Shown: positions 52,963 through 62,570 of the stretch, one piece after another | Numbering within the stretch: position 1 is the stretch's first letter | How the letters are laid out: each line of letters begins with the position of its first letter | Source: Nonomuraea typhae | GTDB taxonomy: Bacteria > Actinomycetota > Actinomycetes > Streptosporangiales > Streptosporangiaceae | Direction of reading: 5' to 3' | Assembly (NCBI RefSeq): GCF_009760925.1 | Contig: NZ_VRLV01000006.1 | Span: forward strand, 124,001 to 188,000 | DNA length: 64,000 bases | Notes under the pieces: generated by a model | Told to the model about the DNA's origin: nothing | Seen by the model: only the letters and a program-made list of their open reading frames with translations | Databases searched by the model: none | Position numbers and translations under genes: made by a program

Positions 52963-54480
52963 TCAGGAGAGGTAGCGCTGGTCCTGGCGGTCGAGGTGGA
53001 GCTGGAGGCGGCGGCGCGTCTCCTCGCTGATCTTCCCCGACGTGTGCAGCCGGGCGACCTCCGCCGTCTGTACGGCCAGCACGTCGCGGCGCAGGTGCCC
53101 GTAGGCTTCGGCGAGTTCGTCCGGCGCCTGCTCCAGCTCGTTCTGGGCCTCCAGCGACCGGCGCACGTGCTGCAGCACCACCGGCGAGGCCGCCTCCAGG
53201 TCGGCCAGTTCGTCCACGTAGGTCAGCGCGATCTCCGACAGGTGTGCCCTGGCCAGTGTGTACTCGGCCCGCGCGTTGTCCGGCGCCACCGCCAGCCCCG
53301 AGAGCCTGACCAGCGGCGCGAGCGTGAACCCCTGCACGACCAGGGAGATCACGATCACGCTCGTGGTCAGCACCATCAGCAGCGGCCGGTGCGGCAGCGT
53401 GGCCGGGATGGACAGGGCGGCGGCCAGCGGCACCACGCCCCGCGCACCGGCCCACGACACCACGGCGGGCACCTGCCAGGCGGGCCGGATGCGGCCGCCG
53501 CCGCGCCACTGCTGGACGGCCGAGAGCGGGACCATCCACGCCACTCTGACCGCGACGAGCACGACCGCGATCACCAGCGCGGCGGGGATCCAGGGTTGCC
53601 CGGCCAGTTCCTCGATCTGCCCGGGCAACTGGATGCCGATGAGGCTGAAGACCACGCTCTCCAGGATGAAGATGAGCGTCCCGTAGACGGCGGTGAGCTG
53701 GAGGCGGATGCCGGAGTTGGTGAGCCGGTGCGCCCTGACGCCCAGGATCACGCCGGTGACGATCACGGCGGTGACGCCGGAGGCGTGGACGTTCTCGGCC
53801 AGGACGAAGGTGACGTACGGGGTCAGGAGTGCGATCACGCTCTCGAGGACGGGGTCCTCGGTGCGCCGCCGTACGAAGGAGATGACCGCGGCCATCAGCG
53901 TGCCGACCAGCGCGCCCCCGCCGGCCAGCAGCAGGAAGTCGGCGGCGACCCCGCTCCAGCCCGCCACGCCGCCCGCGACGGCGGCGGCCACGGCGATCCG
54001 GAAGAGGATCAGGCTGGTGGCGTCGTTGAACAGGCTCTCGGCCTGGACCAGCGTCTGCAGGCGGGGCGGTAGCGACAACCTGCGCCCGAGGGCGGTGACG
54101 GCCACCGGGTCGGTGCTGGCCAGGACGGCGCCGAGGACGAAGCCGACGGGCAGCGGCATCGGGGTGAGCAGCGTGCTCACGTACCCCACGGCGGCGGCGG
54201 AGACCAGCACGAGCCCGACGGCCAGCAGCGCGACCGGGCGCCACAGGTTCTTGAGCTCCTGCCAGGACAGTTCCTCGCCGGCGGCGTAGAGCAGGGGCGG
54301 CAGCACGACGAGGCTGACGATCTCCGGGGTGACCTGGATGTGCCCGGCGACGGGCAGCAGGCCGACCAGGATGCCGGCGACCACGAGCAACGACGGCGCG
54401 GGCACGCTGACGCGATCGGCGAAGGTGGCCACGACCGTCGCCACGGCCACGAGGGACAACACGATCTGCACGCTCTGCAC
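52963..54480 (-). CDS. CPA1-type Na+/H+ antiporter
   Basis: 505 residues. About twelve helices; conserved ASTDPVAVTALGRRLSLPPRL (Asp-Pro) and ESLFNDATSLILFR segments for ion exchange, GARGVVPLAAALSIPATLP, and a cytoplasmic helical tail (~410-505). Moves Na+ or K+ out and H+ in. Upstream neighbour on the same strand is the methyltransferase. Confidence 0.92.
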   Translation of the reverse strand: MQSVQIVLSLVAVATVVATFADRVSVPAPSLLVVAGILVGLLPVAGHIQVTPEIVSLVVLPPLLYAAGEELSWQELKNLWRPVALLAVGLVLVSAAAVGYVSTLLTPMPLPVGFVLGAVLASTDPVAVTALGRRLSLPPRLQTLVQAESLFNDATSLILFRIAVAAAVAGGVAGWSGVAADFLLLAGGGALVGTLMAAVISFVRRRTEDPVLESVIALLTPYVTFVLAENVHASGVTAVIVTGVILGVRAHRLTNSGIRLQLTAVYGTLIFILESVVFSLIGIQLPGQIEELAGQPWIPAALVIAVVLVAVRVAWMVPLSAVQQWRGGGRIRPAWQVPAVVSWAGARGVVPLAAALSIPATLPHRPLLMVLTTSVIVISLVVQGFTLAPLVRLSGLAVAPDNARAEYTLARAHLSEIALTYVDELADLEAASPVVLQHVRRSLEAQNELEQAPDELAEAYGHLRRDVLAVQTAEVARLHTSGKISEETRRRLQLHLDRQDQRYLS

Positions 54481-54549
54481 CGGGACTCCTTGACCAGAGG
54501 AAGTGCCGACCAGGCTTCCCGGCGCGCCTGGGCATAAAGGGTATCGGTC

Positions 54550-55131
54550 TCAGAGGCGGCGTGCGATCCCCAGAACATGCGATATGCGGTCGAAGTCCAG
54601 GCGTTTCACCTGGTCGATCACGAATCCGGCCTCGCGGATGGCGCGTACGGTGTCACGGGCCGGATGGCAGCCTCCGGCCGCCTGCGCCCAGATGGGGCCG
54701 ATGATCCGCTCGGTGAAGGCGACGAACGGGTTGGCGGAGCGGACGTGCTCGTAGAAGCGCAGCTCACCGCCGGGGCGCAGGACCCGCATGACCTCGCCGA
54801 GCGTGACGGAAAGGCGCGGGGCGCAGCACAGGACCAGGGAGCAGACGACCGCGTCGGCGCTGCCGCCGGGAAGGGGAAGGCGGTCGAGGCCGCCGGTCTG
54901 GATCCTGACCGGTACGGCGGAGCCGGCGCAGCCCTCGCGGGCGGTCTGGCACAGCAGGGCGTCGGGCTCGACCACGGTGATCTCGGTGACCGTCGCGGGG
55001 TAGTGGCGGAACTTGCCGCCGTCGCCCGCGCCGATCTCGACGACGGCGCCGGTCAGTCCGGCGAGCAGCGCTTCACGTGCGGGCGTCCGGGCGGAGCGGG
55101 GATGGTGAAATTGCTCGATATCAGGGGGCAC
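54550..55131 (-). CDS. class I SAM-dependent methyltransferase
   Basis: 193 residues from GTG 55131 (start inferred; weak ribosome site). Motif I VVEIGAGDGGKF, motif II VVEPD and VMRVLRPGGELRFYEHVRS. Resembles the UbiE/METTL7-like group that methylates small molecules or thiols. Divergent from kdp. Confidence 0.85.
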   Translation of the reverse strand: MPPDIEQFHHPRSARTPAREALLAGLTGAVVEIGAGDGGKFRHYPATVTEITVVEPDALLCQTAREGCAGSAVPVRIQTGGLDRLPLPGGSADAVVCSLVLCCAPRLSVTLGEVMRVLRPGGELRFYEHVRSANPFVAFTERIIGPIWAQAAGGCHPARDTVRAIREAGFVIDQVKRLDFDRISHVLGIARRL

Positions 55132-55179
55132 TCGTCGAGTGTTGTCGATGGCTGACCTGCGGCGTCCGGCGTTGACGAC

Positions 55180-55254
55180 ATCCCTATGTAGGGATCGTGT
55201 CAAAAGCTGGCTCGACGCCGTATGGAACCCGTCAAGAACGGCAAAAACCGTCAA
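55180..55254. promoter_or_regulatory. palindrome and direct repeats in the kdp promoter region
   Basis: ATCCCTATGTAGGGAT (55180-55195) is a palindrome with 7-bp arms, extended by flanking GAC/GTC. CCGTCAA occurs twice as a direct repeat, at 55229-55235 and 55248-55254, 19 bases apart, the kind of spacing used by OmpR-type regulators such as KdpE. Both lie between the methyltransferase and kdp starts. Which protein binds is not known. Confidence 0.45.
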
Positions 55255-55306
55255 ATCACCCGCTTTCCTTGGCCATGAAAGCAACTTCCGGAACTGAGGA
55301 GTGGGG

Positions 55307-55390
55307 ATGGCTGACGTCATCTTCGTCGTCCTGACGATCGCGTTGTTCGTGATCTTCGGGCTAGTCGTTAAGGCGGTCGAGCGCCTGTGA
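55307..55390 (+). CDS. 27-aa membrane peptide before kdpF
   Basis: ATG at 55307 with GAGGAGTGGGG upstream; MADVIFVVLTIALFVIFGL then KAVERL. Single transmembrane helix. Its stop overlaps the GTG of kdpF (GTGA). Small peptides of this type precede kdp genes in several actinobacteria and may act as an additional Kdp subunit. Confidence 0.75.
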   Translation: MADVIFVVLTIALFVIFGLVVKAVERL

Positions 55391-55476
55391 GTGCCATCAA
55401 CGCCACTGGCTTGATCGTGGCCGTCGGCCTGGTGATCTTCATGGTCGCGGCCCTGCTTTTCCCGGAGCGGTTCTAA
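55387..55476 (+). CDS. kdpF: K+-transporting ATPase KdpF subunit
   Basis: 29 residues from GTG at 55387 (4-base overlap with the preceding ORF) to TAA at 55474; GLIVAVGLVIFMVAALLFPERF has the single helix and the L(F/H)PE-x-F ending seen in KdpF. The kdpA ATG follows immediately. Confidence 0.85.
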   Translation: MSAINATGLIVAVGLVIFMVAALLFPERF

Positions 55477-57123
55477 ATGGGCTGGATCTTCATCGCGTCC
55501 CTCATCCTCGCGCTGATCATCACGCACAAGCCACTCGGCGACTACATGTACCGGGTGTACACCAGCGCGAAGCACAACGTCGTCGAGCGGGGCATCTACA
55601 AGCTCCTCGGCGTCCAGGCCGACTCCGAGCAGCGCTGGGGCGTCTACGCGCGCAGCCTGCTCGCGTTCTCGGTCATCTCCCTCCTGTTCCTGTACGGCCT
55701 GCAGCGCCTGCAGAACCACCTGTTCCTGAGCCTGGGCTTCGACCCGGTCACGGACCACGTGGCCTGGAACACCGCGGTCAGCTTCGTCACCAACACGAAC
55801 TGGCAGGCGTACTCCGGTGAGTCCACGATGGGCCACCTGGTCCAGATGGCCGGCCTCGCCGTACAGAACTTCGTCTCCGCCGCGGTCGGCATGGCCGTCG
55901 CGGTCGCGCTGGTGCGCGGCTTCGCCCGCAGGGGCGTCGACACGCTCGGCAACTTCTGGGTGGACCTCGTGCGCGGCACGCTGCGCATCCTGCTGCCGAT
56001 CGCCTTCGTCGGCGCGCTGATCCTCGTGGCCGGCGGCCTGGTGCAGAACTTCGCCGGACCGCACGAGATCGCCGGCCTGACCGGCCCGCAGAACATGACC
56101 GGCGGCCCCGTGGCCAGCCAGGAGGTCATCAAGGAGCTCGGCACCAACGGCGGCGGCTTCTACAACACGAACTCCGCCCACCCCTTCGAGAACGCCACGA
56201 GCTGGACCAACTGGTTCGAGATCTTCCTGATCCTGCTCATCCCGTTCGCGCTGCCCCGCACCTTCGGCAAGATGGTCGGGCAGGTGCGCCAGGGCTACGC
56301 GATCCTCGCCGTCATGGGCGTCATCGCGCTGGCCAGCGTCGTCCTGACGAACGTCTTCGAGCTGGCCGGCAACGCCACCGTCCCGCAGGCGATCGGCGCG
56401 GCGATGGAGGGCAAGGACGTCAGGTTCGGCGTCGCCAACTCCGCCACGTTCGGCGCGGCGACCACGCTGACGAGCACCGGCGCCGTGGACTCCTTCCACG
56501 ACTCCTACACGCCGTTCGGCGGCATGATGACGATGTTCAACATGATGCTCGGCGAGGTCGCGCCCGGCGGCGTCGGCGCGGGCCTCTACGGCATGCTCGT
56601 GCTGGCCGTGATCACCGTCTTCGTGGCGGGCCTCATGGTCGGCCGCACGCCGGAGTATCTGGGCAAGAAGATCGGCGCCCGCGAGATCAAGCTGGCCTCG
56701 ATGTACTTCCTGGTCACCCCGATCCTGGTCCTCGTCGGCACCGCGGTGGCGATGGGCAACGAGGCGGGCCTGGCGGCCATGCTCAACAGCGGGCCGCACG
56801 GCTTCTCCGAGATCCTCTACGCCTTCACCAGCGCCTCGAACAACAACGGCTCGGCCTTCGGCGGTGTCACGGTGAACACGCCGTTCTACGACATCGCGCT
56901 CGGCCTGTGCATGCTGTTCGGCCGGTTCCTGCCCATCATCTTCGTGCTCGCGCTGGCGGGCTCGCTGGCGCAGCAGAAACCGGTTCCGGAGAGCGTCGGC
57001 ACGCTGCCCACGCACCGGCCGCAGTTCGTCGGCATGGTCGTCGGCGTGACGATCATCCTCGTCGCCCTGACCTTCCTCCCGGCGCTCGCGCTGGGGCCGC
57101 TCGCAGAAGGACTCCTGTCATGA
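55477..57123 (+). CDS. kdpA: K+-transporting ATPase subunit KdpA
   Basis: 548 residues, ten helices. The four selectivity-filter loops are present: TNTNWQAYSGE, GTNGGGFYNTNSAHPFEN, SATFGAATTLTSTGA and TSASNNNGSAFGG. Channel-like subunit of the high-affinity K+ pump. Stop overlaps the kdpB start (ATGA). Confidence 0.98.
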   Translation: MGWIFIASLILALIITHKPLGDYMYRVYTSAKHNVVERGIYKLLGVQADSEQRWGVYARSLLAFSVISLLFLYGLQRLQNHLFLSLGFDPVTDHVAWNTAVSFVTNTNWQAYSGESTMGHLVQMAGLAVQNFVSAAVGMAVAVALVRGFARRGVDTLGNFWVDLVRGTLRILLPIAFVGALILVAGGLVQNFAGPHEIAGLTGPQNMTGGPVASQEVIKELGTNGGGFYNTNSAHPFENATSWTNWFEIFLILLIPFALPRTFGKMVGQVRQGYAILAVMGVIALASVVLTNVFELAGNATVPQAIGAAMEGKDVRFGVANSATFGAATTLTSTGAVDSFHDSYTPFGGMMTMFNMMLGEVAPGGVGAGLYGMLVLAVITVFVAGLMVGRTPEYLGKKIGAREIKLASMYFLVTPILVLVGTAVAMGNEAGLAAMLNSGPHGFSEILYAFTSASNNNGSAFGGVTVNTPFYDIALGLCMLFGRFLPIIFVLALAGSLAQQKPVPESVGTLPTHRPQFVGMVVGVTIILVALTFLPALALGPLAEGLLS

Positions 57124-59159
57124 CCACCCAGAAGGTCGGGGGCGGCCTGCTCGACCCGAAGCAGCTCGTCAAGTCCCTGCCCGACGCGTTCAAGAAGCTC
57201 AACCCGGCCACGCTGTGGCGCAACCCGGTCATGCTGATCGTGGAGATCGGCGCGGTCTTCACCACGGTCCTGGCGATCGTGGACCCGTCGTTCTTCGCCT
57301 GGGCGATCGTGGTGTGGCTGTGGCTGACCGTGGTCTTCGCCAACCTGGCCGAGGCGGTCGCCGAAGGCCGCGGCAAGGCCCAGGCGGCCACGCTGCGCAA
57401 GGCCAAGACCGACACGATCGCCCGCAAGCAGTCCGGCGAGACGGTCCCCGCCACCCAGCTTCAGCAGGGTGACGTCGTGATCGTCGAGGCCGGCGAGATC
57501 ATCCCCGGCGACGGCGACGTGATCGAGGGCATCGCCAGCGTGGACGAGTCGGCCATCACCGGCGAATCGGCTCCGGTCATCCGCGAGTCGGGCGGCGACC
57601 GCTCGGCGGTCACCGGCGGCACCAAGGTGCTGTCGGACCGGATCGTCGTCCGGATCACCCAGAAGCCCGGCGAGAGCTTCATCGACCGGATGATCGCCCT
57701 GGTCGAGGGCGCCAACCGGCAGAAGACGCCCAACGAGATCGCGCTGAACATCCTGCTGGCCGCGCTCACGATCATCTTCCTGGCCGCGACCGTCACCATG
57801 CAGCCGATGGCGATCTGGGCCAAGAGCCAGAACCCCGGCATCCCCGACTCCCTGGCCCTGACCGGCGACGGCGTCAGCGGCATCGTGCTGGCCTCGCTCC
57901 TCGTCTGCCTGATCCCGACCACGATCGGCGCGCTGCTGTCGGCCATCGGCATCGCCGGCATGGACCGCCTGGTCCAGCGCAACGTGCTGGCGATGTCCGG
58001 CCGCGCGGTCGAGGCCGCGGGCGACGTCTCCACGCTGCTGCTGGACAAGACCGGCACCATCACGCTGGGCAACCGGCAGGCGTCGGAGTTCGTCCCGGTC
58101 GCCGGCGTCACCGAGCAGGAGCTCGCCGAGGCGGCGCAGCTGTCCAGCCTCGCCGACGAGACTCCCGAGGGCCGCTCCATCGTGGTCTTCGCCAAGGAGC
58201 GGTACGGCTTGCGCGAGCGCGACGTGCACAACGCCGAATGGGTGCCCTTCACCGCCCAGACCCGCATGTCGGGTGTCGATCTGGACGGCCGCGAGGTGCG
58301 CAAGGGCGCGGCGAGCGCCGTCATGAGGTGGGCGGGCGACCACGACGAAGGGCTCGGCGCCATCGTGGACGGCATCTCGGCCAGTGGCGGCACCCCTCTG
58401 GTCGTGGCCGAGAAGGGCCGTGTCCTGGGCGTCATCCATCTCAAGGACGTCGTCAAGGAGGGCATGCGCGAGCGTTTCGACGAGATGCGCCGCATGGGCA
58501 TCCGCACCGTCATGATCACCGGCGACAACCCGCTGACCGCCAAGGCGATCGCGGACGAGGCTGGCGTGGACGACTTCCTCGCGGAGGCCACTCCCGAGGA
58601 CAAGCTCGCCCTGATCAAGAAGGAGCAGGAGGGCGGCCGGCTGGTCGCGATGACCGGTGACGGCACCAACGACGCCCCCGCGCTCGCGCAGTCGGACGTC
58701 GGCGTGGCCATGAACACCGGCACGTCGGCCGCCAAGGAGGCCGGCAACATGGTCGACCTCGACTCCAACCCGACCAAGCTCATCGAGATCGTCGAGATCG
58801 GCAAGCAGCTGCTCATCACCCGCGGCGCGCTGACCACGTTCTCGATCGCCAACGACATCGCCAAGTACTTCGCGATCATTCCCGCGATGTTCGCCGCGGT
58901 GTACCCGGGCCTGGACGCGCTGAACGTCATGCGCCTGGCCAGCCCGCAGTCGGCGATCCTGTCGGCGGTCGTCTTCAACGCGATCATCATCGTGGCGCTG
59001 ATCCCGCTGGCCCTGCGCGGCGTGCGGTACCGGCCCTCCAGCGCCTCCAAGCTGCTCAGCCGCAACCTCTACGTCTACGGCCTGGGCGGCATCATCGCCC
59101 CCTTCATCGGGATCAAGCTCATTGATCTCCTCATCCAGTTCCTTCCGGGGATGTCTTAA
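57120..59159 (+). CDS. kdpB: K+-transporting ATPase subunit KdpB (P-type ATPase)
   Basis: 679 residues from ATG 57120. P-type motifs: TGES near 155, DKTGT (phospho-Asp ~310), GDGTNDAPAL near 518. The ATP-hydrolysing subunit of Kdp. Confidence 0.98.
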   Translation: MTTQKVGGGLLDPKQLVKSLPDAFKKLNPATLWRNPVMLIVEIGAVFTTVLAIVDPSFFAWAIVVWLWLTVVFANLAEAVAEGRGKAQAATLRKAKTDTIARKQSGETVPATQLQQGDVVIVEAGEIIPGDGDVIEGIASVDESAITGESAPVIRESGGDRSAVTGGTKVLSDRIVVRITQKPGESFIDRMIALVEGANRQKTPNEIALNILLAALTIIFLAATVTMQPMAIWAKSQNPGIPDSLALTGDGVSGIVLASLLVCLIPTTIGALLSAIGIAGMDRLVQRNVLAMSGRAVEAAGDVSTLLLDKTGTITLGNRQASEFVPVAGVTEQELAEAAQLSSLADETPEGRSIVVFAKERYGLRERDVHNAEWVPFTAQTRMSGVDLDGREVRKGAASAVMRWAGDHDEGLGAIVDGISASGGTPLVVAEKGRVLGVIHLKDVVKEGMRERFDEMRRMGIRTVMITGDNPLTAKAIADEAGVDDFLAEATPEDKLALIKKEQEGGRLVAMTGDGTNDAPALAQSDVGVAMNTGTSAAKEAGNMVDLDSNPTKLIEIVEIGKQLLITRGALTTFSIANDIAKYFAIIPAMFAAVYPGLDALNVMRLASPQSAILSAVVFNAIIIVALIPLALRGVRYRPSSASKLLSRNLYVYGLGGIIAPFIGIKLIDLLIQFLPGMS

Positions 59160-60029
59160 ATGGAACGTCTGCCCAGCTGGATCCGCCAGCACGTCGCGGC
59201 CATCCGCGCGGTCATCGTCATGACCCTGGTCCTCGGTGCGGTCTATCCGCTCGTGGTGACCGGGGTGGCGCAGGCCGTGTTCACCAACAAGGCCAACGGC
59301 TCGCTCGTCGAGAAGGACGGCAAGGTCGTGGGCAGCTCGATCATCGGCCAGAACTTCTTCGACAAGGACGGCAACCCGGACAAGACGCTCTTCCAGAGCC
59401 GCCCGTCGGCGGCCGGTGACGGCTACGACATGCTGTCCACCGCCGCCAGCAACCTCGGCCCGGAAGACGTCCTGGACGTCCTGCCCGACCCCGACGGCGC
59501 CGACGACGCCGCCAAGGAGGGCAAGCAGTCGCTGCTCACCCAGGTCTGCGCCCGGTCCAAGGCGATCGGCGAGCTGGAGGGCGTCAGCGGCGCCCGGCCC
59601 TTCTGCGCCCCCGACGGCGTCGGCGCCGTGCTGAAGGTCTTCCCGGCCCTCGGTACGGTGACCCGCGCGGTCAGCGTCAACCAGGCGTGCCCCGCCCAGC
59701 CCTTCGTCGCCGAATACCAGGGCGTCAAGGTCGAGTGCGGCAAGCCCGGCGAGGACTACGCGGCCGGCCGTACCGTGCCGATCCGCGGGAACGTCACCGA
59801 CGTGAAGGTGCCCGCGGACGCGGTCACCGCCAGCGGCTCCGGCCTGGACCCGCACATCTCGGTGGCCTACGCCGAGCTGCAGGCCCCGCGTGTGGCCAAG
59901 GCGCGCAACGTCTCCCTCGACGAGGTCAAGAAGCTGATCACGGCCAACACGACCGGGCGCGCGCTCGGCTTCATGGGCGAGCCGGCGGTCAACGTGCTTG
60001 AGCTCAACCTGGCACTCGGCAAGGAGTAG
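59160..60029 (+). CDS. kdpC: K+-transporting ATPase subunit KdpC, enlarged
   Basis: 289 residues against ~190 in E. coli. The N-terminal helix (LVLGAVYPLVVTGVAQAVF), IIGQNFF, SRPSAA, the VTASGSGLDPHIS motif and VNVLELNLAL end are all typical. An extra ~80-100 residues lie between about 100 and 215, with four Cys (in QVCARS, PFCAPD, ACPAQ, VECGKPG). Stabilises KdpFABC; the insertion faces the outside of the membrane. Confidence 0.95.
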   Translation: MERLPSWIRQHVAAIRAVIVMTLVLGAVYPLVVTGVAQAVFTNKANGSLVEKDGKVVGSSIIGQNFFDKDGNPDKTLFQSRPSAAGDGYDMLSTAASNLGPEDVLDVLPDPDGADDAAKEGKQSLLTQVCARSKAIGELEGVSGARPFCAPDGVGAVLKVFPALGTVTRAVSVNQACPAQPFVAEYQGVKVECGKPGEDYAAGRTVPIRGNVTDVKVPADAVTASGSGLDPHISVAYAELQAPRVAKARNVSLDEVKKLITANTTGRALGFMGEPAVNVLELNLALGKE

Positions 60030-60032
60030 CAG

Positions 60033-62570
60033 ATGCCACGCGGCCGGCTGAGGGTCTATCTGGGCGCCGCCCCAGGAGTGGGAAAGACCTTCGCGATGCT
60101 GGGTGAAGGCCGCCGGGCACTGGAGCGGGGCAGGGACGTGGTCGTGGGTCTCGTCGAGACCCACGACCGCCCCTGCACCGCGGAGCTCCTCGAGGGCATG
60201 GAGGTGATCCCCCGCAAGACGATGGTCCACCGGGGGGCCACCTTCACCGAACTCGACGTGGACGCCGTCCTCGAGCGCGCACCCAAGATCGCCCTCATCG
60301 ACGAGCTGGCGCACACGAACGTCCCCGGGTCCCGCAACGCCAAGCGCTGGCAGGACATCGAGGAGATCCTCGACGCCGGCATCAACGTCATCTCGACCGT
60401 CAACGTCCAGCACCTGGAGTCGCTCAACGACGTCGTCCAGCAGATCACCGGCATCCCCCAGCGCGAGACCGTCCCCGATGAGGTCGTGCGCCGCGCCACG
60501 CAGATCGAGCTGGTCGACATGTCGCCGGAGGCGCTGCGCCGCCGCATGGCCCACGGCAACATCTACGCCCCGGAGAAGGTCGATGCCGCCTTGTCCAACT
60601 ACTTCCGCGAAGGCAACCTCACCGCGCTGCGCGAGCTGGCCCTGCTGTGGGTCGCGGGAAAAGTCGATGAGCAACTGGACCGCTACAGAAGCGACCACGG
60701 CATCAAAGGCACGTGGGAGGCGCGCGAGCGCGTGGTCGTCTGCCTGACCGGCGGTCCAGAAGGCGACACTCTGGTACGGCGGGCCGCCCGGATCGCCGCC
60801 CGCACCAAGGGCGCCGACCTGCTCGCGGTCCACGTGACCAGGGCCGACGGCCTGTCCAGCGCCGACCCCGCCAACCTGGCCCGCCAGCGTTCCCTGGCCG
60901 AGAGCATGGGCGGCACCTACCACCAGGTGGTCGGCGACGACATCCCGCGGGCGCTGCTCGACTTCGCTCGCGGCGTCAACGCCACCCAGCTCGTCCTCGG
61001 CGCCTCCCGCCGGGGCCGCTTCGCGCAGATCTTCTCCCGTGGCGTCGGCGTGGACACCACGGCCCTGTCCGGTTCCATCGACGTGCACATGATCACCCAC
61101 GAGGAGGTGAAGAAGGGCCGCCGCCGCCCCGAACGCACCGGGGCCGCGCTCACCAAGACCCGTCGGATGATCGGCTGGATCAGCGCGGTGGCCGGCATGC
61201 CGCTGCTCACGGCGGCGCTCATCCCGTTCCGGGATGACCTGTCGCTGCCCAGCGAGATCCTCTTGTTCCTGGTCATGACCGTGGGCGTGGCGCTCATCGG
61301 CGGCATGTGGCCGGCCATCACGGCGGCCGTCGGCGGGTCGCTGCTGCTCAACTACTACTTCACGCCGCCTGTGGGCGAGTTCACGATCAACGATCCGGAG
61401 AACCTCTTCGCGCTCGTCGTCTTCGTCCTGGTGGCGGCGGCCGTGTCCACGATCGTGGACCTGGCGGCCCGCCGTACCAGGGAAGCGGCGCGCGCCAGCG
61501 CGGACGCGGAGGTGCTCTCGACGCTGGCCGGGCACGTGCTGCGCGGTGAGGCGGCCGTGTCGGAGCTGCTGGTGCGGGTGCGGGAGACGTTCGGGCTGAC
61601 CTCGGTCACGCTGCTCGAACGGCTGCCCGACACCGGCAAGGCGCCCGACGACCACACCGACCCGGCCGCCTGGAAGATCGTCGCCACGACCGGCGGCGCA
61701 CCCTGCACCACGCCACGCGGCGGCGACACCGACGTCGTCATCGACGAGGACCTCGTGCTCGCCGCGCGCGGCGGCCTGCTGGACGCCTCCGACCGGCGGG
61801 TGCTGGAGGCGTTCGCCGCGGAGATCGCCGTCGCGCTGCGCCAGCAGCGGCTGGAGGAAGAAGCCGGCCAGGCCAAACCCCTGGCCGAGGCGGACAAGAT
61901 GCGCACCGCGCTGCTGGCCGCCGTCAGCCACGACCTGCGCACCCCGCTCGCCTCGGCGAAGGCGGCGGTCGATTCGCTGCGCAGCGACGAGATCGACTGG
62001 AGCCCCGAGGACCGCGAGGAACTGCTGGCCACCGCCGACGAGTCGCTGGCCCGCCTGGACCGGCTGGTCGCGAACCTGCTCGACATGAGCCGCCTGCAGG
62101 CCGGTGTGCTCGGCGTCTCCCTGGAGCCGGTGGCGCTCGAAGAGGTTGTCCCCAGGGCGGTCGACGACCTCGGCCCGATGCGCGACCGCGTCGAAGGCGA
62201 CATCTCCATCGAACTCCCGGAGATCATCGCCGACCCGGCCCTGCTGGAACGCGTGCTCGTCAACCTGATGTCCAACGCGGTCCGCTACAGCCCGCCCACG
62301 GAGAAGATCCACCTCACCGCGAGCCGGCACGGCGACCGCGTCGAGATCCGCGTGATCGACCGCGGCCCCGGCATCCCGCCCGATGCCCACGACCGCGTTT
62401 TCCTGCCCTTCCAACGCCTGGGTGACCGCGACAACCACACCGGTGTCGGCCTCGGCCTGGCCCTCTCCCGAGGGCTGGCGGAGGCCATGGGCGGCACTCT
62501 GGTACCCGATGAGACACCAGGGGGAGGTCTCACCATGATCCTCACGATGCCCATCAGGGAGCTGGCATGA
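60033..62570 (+). CDS. kdpD: K+ sensor histidine kinase KdpD
   Basis: 845 residues; AAGGAG upstream. KdpD N-domain with Walker A APGVGKTFAMLGEG (~11-24), USP domain (~230-360), four helices (~380-480), GAF-like linker, phospho-His ~633 in SHDLRTPLASA and a HATPase domain (RVLVNLMSNAVRYSP, GVGLGLALSRGLAEAMGG). Senses low K+/turgor and phosphorylates KdpE. Confidence 0.97.
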   Translation: MPRGRLRVYLGAAPGVGKTFAMLGEGRRALERGRDVVVGLVETHDRPCTAELLEGMEVIPRKTMVHRGATFTELDVDAVLERAPKIALIDELAHTNVPGSRNAKRWQDIEEILDAGINVISTVNVQHLESLNDVVQQITGIPQRETVPDEVVRRATQIELVDMSPEALRRRMAHGNIYAPEKVDAALSNYFREGNLTALRELALLWVAGKVDEQLDRYRSDHGIKGTWEARERVVVCLTGGPEGDTLVRRAARIAARTKGADLLAVHVTRADGLSSADPANLARQRSLAESMGGTYHQVVGDDIPRALLDFARGVNATQLVLGASRRGRFAQIFSRGVGVDTTALSGSIDVHMITHEEVKKGRRRPERTGAALTKTRRMIGWISAVAGMPLLTAALIPFRDDLSLPSEILLFLVMTVGVALIGGMWPAITAAVGGSLLLNYYFTPPVGEFTINDPENLFALVVFVLVAAAVSTIVDLAARRTREAARASADAEVLSTLAGHVLRGEAAVSELLVRVRETFGLTSVTLLERLPDTGKAPDDHTDPAAWKIVATTGGAPCTTPRGGDTDVVIDEDLVLAARGGLLDASDRRVLEAFAAEIAVALRQQRLEEEAGQAKPLAEADKMRTALLAAVSHDLRTPLASAKAAVDSLRSDEIDWSPEDREELLATADESLARLDRLVANLLDMSRLQAGVLGVSLEPVALEEVVPRAVDDLGPMRDRVEGDISIELPEIIADPALLERVLVNLMSNAVRYSPPTEKIHLTASRHGDRVEIRVIDRGPGIPPDAHDRVFLPFQRLGDRDNHTGVGLGLALSRGLAEAMGGTLVPDETPGGGLTMILTMPIRELA

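Noticed and set aside
55132..55306. Possible ydaO/c-di-AMP riboswitch upstream of kdp
   Set aside because: None of the conserved ydaO stretches is visible and the region is short.
56886..62438. 1850-residue open frame on the minus strand opposite kdpA-kdpD
   Set aside because: Opposite-strand shadow of GC-rich kdp coding DNA; low-complexity His/Arg/Gly-rich translation, no ribosome site or domain.
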